A DNA stretch of 64,000 nucleotides from Siphonodentalium dalli (taxonomy: Eukaryota > Mollusca > Scaphopoda > Gadilida > Siphonodentaliidae): NCBI GenBank assembly GCA_032622095.1, contig CP136061.1, positions 195,840,935 to 195,904,934 of the forward strand, read 5' to 3'. Made by a program: the position numbers and the translations under genes. Below the pieces are notes generated by a model. That model was not told the origin of the DNA, did not search any database, and was given only the letters and a program-made list of their open reading frames with translations. This document shows positions 60,628 through 64,000 of this stretch, in pieces. Positions within the stretch are counted from its first letter, which is position 1. Each line of letters starts with the position of its first letter.

Positions 60628-61728
60628 TACTGTTGCACCAAAGCTGACAGCTGATCTCTATCCGCTTACTTTGTTGCTTGATTGGAAAATTTGCCATTTT
60701 CCCCAAGTGTTGATTGTCACCTGCCTTATTACTGCATGGGATTTTCTTGAGCTTGACCAGTTGTCAATCTGGGAATTTAGGAGCATGATTTTGAACTACC
60801 CCCGTATATATTCCACTGTATTCACTCGATATGAGCGCTGCCCGTTGTGGCAGACCAAACGAGTGTTATCACCATATATTTATTGAAGGCAAAGAACCCT
60901 GTAAAGCAGGTGGCTTGAAGTACGGGCGTTTCACTGAATGCGACAACACTCTCGCCACATTTCTAAATTCAAGAAAGTGGCTATATTAAAAACGGGCTTC
61001 AAAATTGGACAGTCTTCACCTAAACAGTTTCTTGACAATGGGTTTTCAGTGAAAATACCCATTCTACGAGCGACATGCTGTTACAGAGGTATTTGCTGCA
61101 TTTATGGTGATAACCCTTGCTTGGTCCACCATACGAGGCAGGGACCCTTTAGAGTAGATGCATTTGAACAAATATGGGATGGTATTCTCCCAAAAACCTA
61201 TGCCAAATACTAAATCATGTTGGAAAGAAAATAAACTAGAGGGATACAAAACATGTTATTCCCTGTGCACCCCATACGAAACAACGAAAAGTGCTTCAAT
61301 TTGCCGCGAGTTATAAATACAGGAAGAAATCATTCAGTATTAATATAAGTAGCAGTTTGGAATCAGCTGGACAGAAACCTCTTTTTCACTGGGGGCCCCG
61401 CTGCTCCTGCTAAATCGGTCCGAACTCGCACAATCAACCAGTGTGCAATCGCGAGGCTCCTGTGATTTTCTGCTGTGAGAAAGTCTACCTAGTCTTGATT
61501 GACAGCCGACTCCTAGTATGCTTGGAGTCATGTCCGTCATGGTTAAAGTCTACCATGCCCAGAGATTGAGCTCATGGAGCGTTATTGTGAAGTATATATT
61601 ATATAAGAAAATTACGTTTTCCCCCTTCAATAAAAGGCCGTTATGTATATGTAAAGCGGCTCTATGTCCGCAGGATTCAATAAACGTGAAATTATTTGTA
61701 TTTTCCCAACCTCATTTCCAGTGCTTTT
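60628..61728. other. Intergenic, nothing assigned
   Basis: Frames on + at 60671-61213 are somewhat less repetitive than most but contain no recognisable domain or splice-bounded exon. An old retroelement or gene fragment is possible. Confidence 0.4.
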
Positions 61729-64000
61729 TAGCTCACCTGAGACGAAGTCTCCGGTGGAGCTATAGTCATCACCTCTCGTCCGTCTGTCTGTCCGCCAAGA
61801 ATCATCTTCTCCGTAAGATGGAACAGGTTCATATTTGGTGTGGATGTTCCCTAGGTGAATCACATTCAGATTTGTTCAAATGAGGTCATCAGGTCAATTA
61901 GTTGAAAAAGCAGGGCCACAATTCTAATCCTTCATAGTAATTCTTAGAACGACTTCTTTTCCAGAAATATTAAGGCCTAATGGGTTCATATTTGGTGTGG
62001 ATGTTCCCTAGGTGACTCCCATTCAGATTTGTTCAAATGAGGTCACCAGGTTGATTAGTTGAGAAACCAGGGCCATAACTCATAACTCTTACAATGACTT
62101 CTTCTCAAGGAATATTGTGCTGATTAAGCTTATATTTGGTACGGAGGGACCTTGGTTGACTGGGGTTCAGATTTGTCAAATAGGGGCAGAGCCAGGGACA
62201 TAACTTTAAAAACAAAAATTTTCATTTTTTGCATTTTGACCTTTAATTTTTTTTAGACACATCACAGCCTCATATTTCTTACCTAGATTTTCTTAGCACT
62301 TTCTTCAACTGTATGGATTTTGGTATTGTTTATTTAACCCTTTCCACTCTTGTTTTTATATAGAATTCATCCAAGACAGGATTACTCATTTTTCATCTGA
62401 TCGACACCAAATACTCTGACTGAAGACTGCTTGCTTCAGACCAATTTACCATATGTCATTACATGACATGACATTAGTTAAACACCTATTCTACAAGAAT
62501 AAATAGGAATTGTTCATTTCTTCAAGCCTGGACATAGTGTGTCTGACATTTGCAGAATGAGGTCCCCAGATGGTGAATTTAGTGTTGCTACCCCGTACAG
62601 CAGGCTAGCATCACCAAATACACCCTCCAGGACCTAATTCTGCTTAGGCCTCATCTTCTGGGACAAAAAAAATATTTTTTAAACATGTTATAAAATTTTA
62701 CAATTTGAAAAAAGTGACACCATTATAACATCTGCAGAGTTATGAAACTTTATTCTTTAATGAAATTATGGAAACATTCCACCACCCCTCCCACATGGCC
62801 CAGACCCCACCCTGTCATCAACCAACATCCCTTCCAAGCCATATCACATCTCAATTTAATTAATACCTCTTCTCACCACAGAAGCATATATATCTGCAAA
62901 GACACAGGTCATTAATTTAGATTAGAATAATATATGTCATCTGGCTAGTATATGTAAACATATCTGTAGCAATTTAAAAACAAACTGGTGCTCCCAAGGT
63001 TAGGTGATGACTGACATTCAATGGTACTGTGAACGGCTTAGATTTATTCAAGTCTGGAAATAGTGTGTCTGACATTTACAGAATGAGGTCCCCAGATGGT
63101 GAATTTAGTGTTGCTACCCCATACAGCATGCTAGCATCACCAAATACACCCTCCAGGGACCTAATTCTGCTTAGGCCTCATCTTCTGGGAAGTATCCTAA
63201 GTATCAAATTGACAGTTTGTTTTAGTCACTTTTTTCCACCTGTTCAGTTTCAATGTCTCCCTAATTTGCAGAAGATAAAATGCATAATTGAGGTGCTCAA
63301 TGGGTGTGTATCACCAACTTCAACTGTAGGACTTCAATCTGTTCCTAGGTTTTATTGGCCATTGAGGCCTAATCAGATTGAGGATGAATTCGGTGATGCT
63401 AGCCTGCCTTACGGAATATTGTCATTAAATCCACATTTTGGGGACCTAATTCTGCAAATGTCAGACATACTAAATTCAGGCTTGGCCATTTCATATTATT
63501 TTCTTAATCACCACTTATCCAGATGAAATCATACCACTAATTTTCAAAGAAAAATTGGGGGGTATATATTGGATTAAATTTGTCTTCTATCTGTCAGGCT
63601 TCCATCCGTCTGCCTGTTGAGATGTCTATCCATCCATCTATCAACAATTGTTTTCTTCTCCATATTAAAGACGGAATGTGTTTATATAGTTCAGTGTGCA
63701 TGTTCCCTAGGTGTCTCACAATCAGATTTGTTCAATTAAGTTCATCACATCAAATACATGTAGGTGCGAAGCCAGGGCCATAACTCTTTCCCTCCATAGT
63801 AATTCTTAAAACAGTATTTTCTCAAGAACCATTGGGCCTATATAGCTTATATTTGGTATGGAGGGGCCTTGGGTGACCGGGGTTCAGATTTGTTCAAATG
63901 GGGTAATTTTTAGGAAATGAGGCCCACAGAGGGTGAATTCGGTGATGTTAGTCCACCTTGCGGAATACTGTCATTAAATTCACCTGCAAAGGTCAGACAC
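61729..64000 (+). repeat. Dispersed repeat block, copy 2, runs off the window
   Basis: It opens with the stem TAGCTCACCTGAG...CCGGTGGAGCTA and a (TCCG/TCTG)n tract. It then follows the order of 14727-17880: gttcatatttggtgtggatg, gagccagggacataact, cccacatggcccagac, the fold-back element, and gttccctaggtgtctcac. The hAT-type insertion of copy 1 is absent here. The last 90 bp match the short fold-back at 17569 and are cut by the window end. Confidence 0.75.
63064..63469. mobile_element. 406-bp fold-back element, TGTGTCTGACATTTGC family copy 2
   Basis: The left end TGTGTCTGACATTTACAGAA is mirrored by TTCTGCAAATGTCAGACATA at the right. The interior aligns with 15522-15939 (gctagcatcaccaaataca, gcttaggcctcatcttctgg, gtgctcaatgggtgtg). 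The open frame of 165 codons crossing it is a by-product. Confidence 0.8.

Noticed and set aside
63029-63526. A 165-codon plus-strand frame near the right end
   Set aside because: It crosses both ends of a fold-back element, and the parallel region at 15522-15939 has no matching open frame.

Overview
The window is nuclear DNA of a eukaryote, most likely a marine lophotrochozoan such as a mollusc. That placement rests on the AT-rich base composition, the frequent tacatgta words, stem-loop-led dispersed repeats with TCCG tracts, and spliced animal genes. I infer it from general appearance and could not test it. There is no operon structure and no bacterial signal.

Only three genes can be supported. 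A two-exon BTB-BACK-PHR gene of the BTBD2/3/6 class lies on + at 7862-10096 and encodes 456 residues. A two-HMG-box HMGB gene lies on + from 28672 to 46152: five coding exons and an acidic tail are visible, but the first coding exon was not found. The first coding exon of an unrecognised gene lies on - at 27281-27564, head to head with HMGB, and ends at a good splice donor. An ETS-type CCGGAAGT site lies between the two genes, so they may share a promoter.

Most of the rest is transposon-derived DNA without transposase. Several elements can be bounded exactly by target duplications. (1) Elements with 8-bp duplications of the hAT type lie at 16194-17396, 18624-19575, 21077-21411, 32107-36931, 32212-34642, 34929-36009 and 48443-48506 (the last only 64 bp); 32558-33936 is a probable member. 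In HMGB intron 1 the insertions form a three-level nest, with broken BED zinc-finger coding pieces inside. (2) Elements flanked by TTAA, of the piggyBac type, fall into four families (7039 and 59068; 8191 and 56523; 44450; 47976). (3) Elements flanked by TA lie at 6153-6770, 29460-30226, 31090-31861 and 42843-43254; the last three share an unusual subterminal word array. (4) Fold-back elements lie at 839-2857, 3340-3415, 15522-15939, 48746-49230 and 63064-63469, together with a 10.1-kb palindromic element at 50505-60627. That large element carries tandem minisatellites, a 3.7-kb nested element ending in a long hairpin, and two further insertions whose empty sites survive in the opposite arm.

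Layout: 1-7.8 kb, fold-back and tandem repeats; 7.8-10.6 kb, BTB gene; 10.6-27 kb, repeats and unassigned DNA; 27.3-46.4 kb, divergent gene pair and HMGB with introns of about 10.2, 1.9, 2.2 and 2.6 kb full of insertions; 46.4-50.5 kb, intergenic small elements; 50.5-60.6 kb, the large palindrome; 60.6-64 kb, a dispersed repeat block that continues past the window end.
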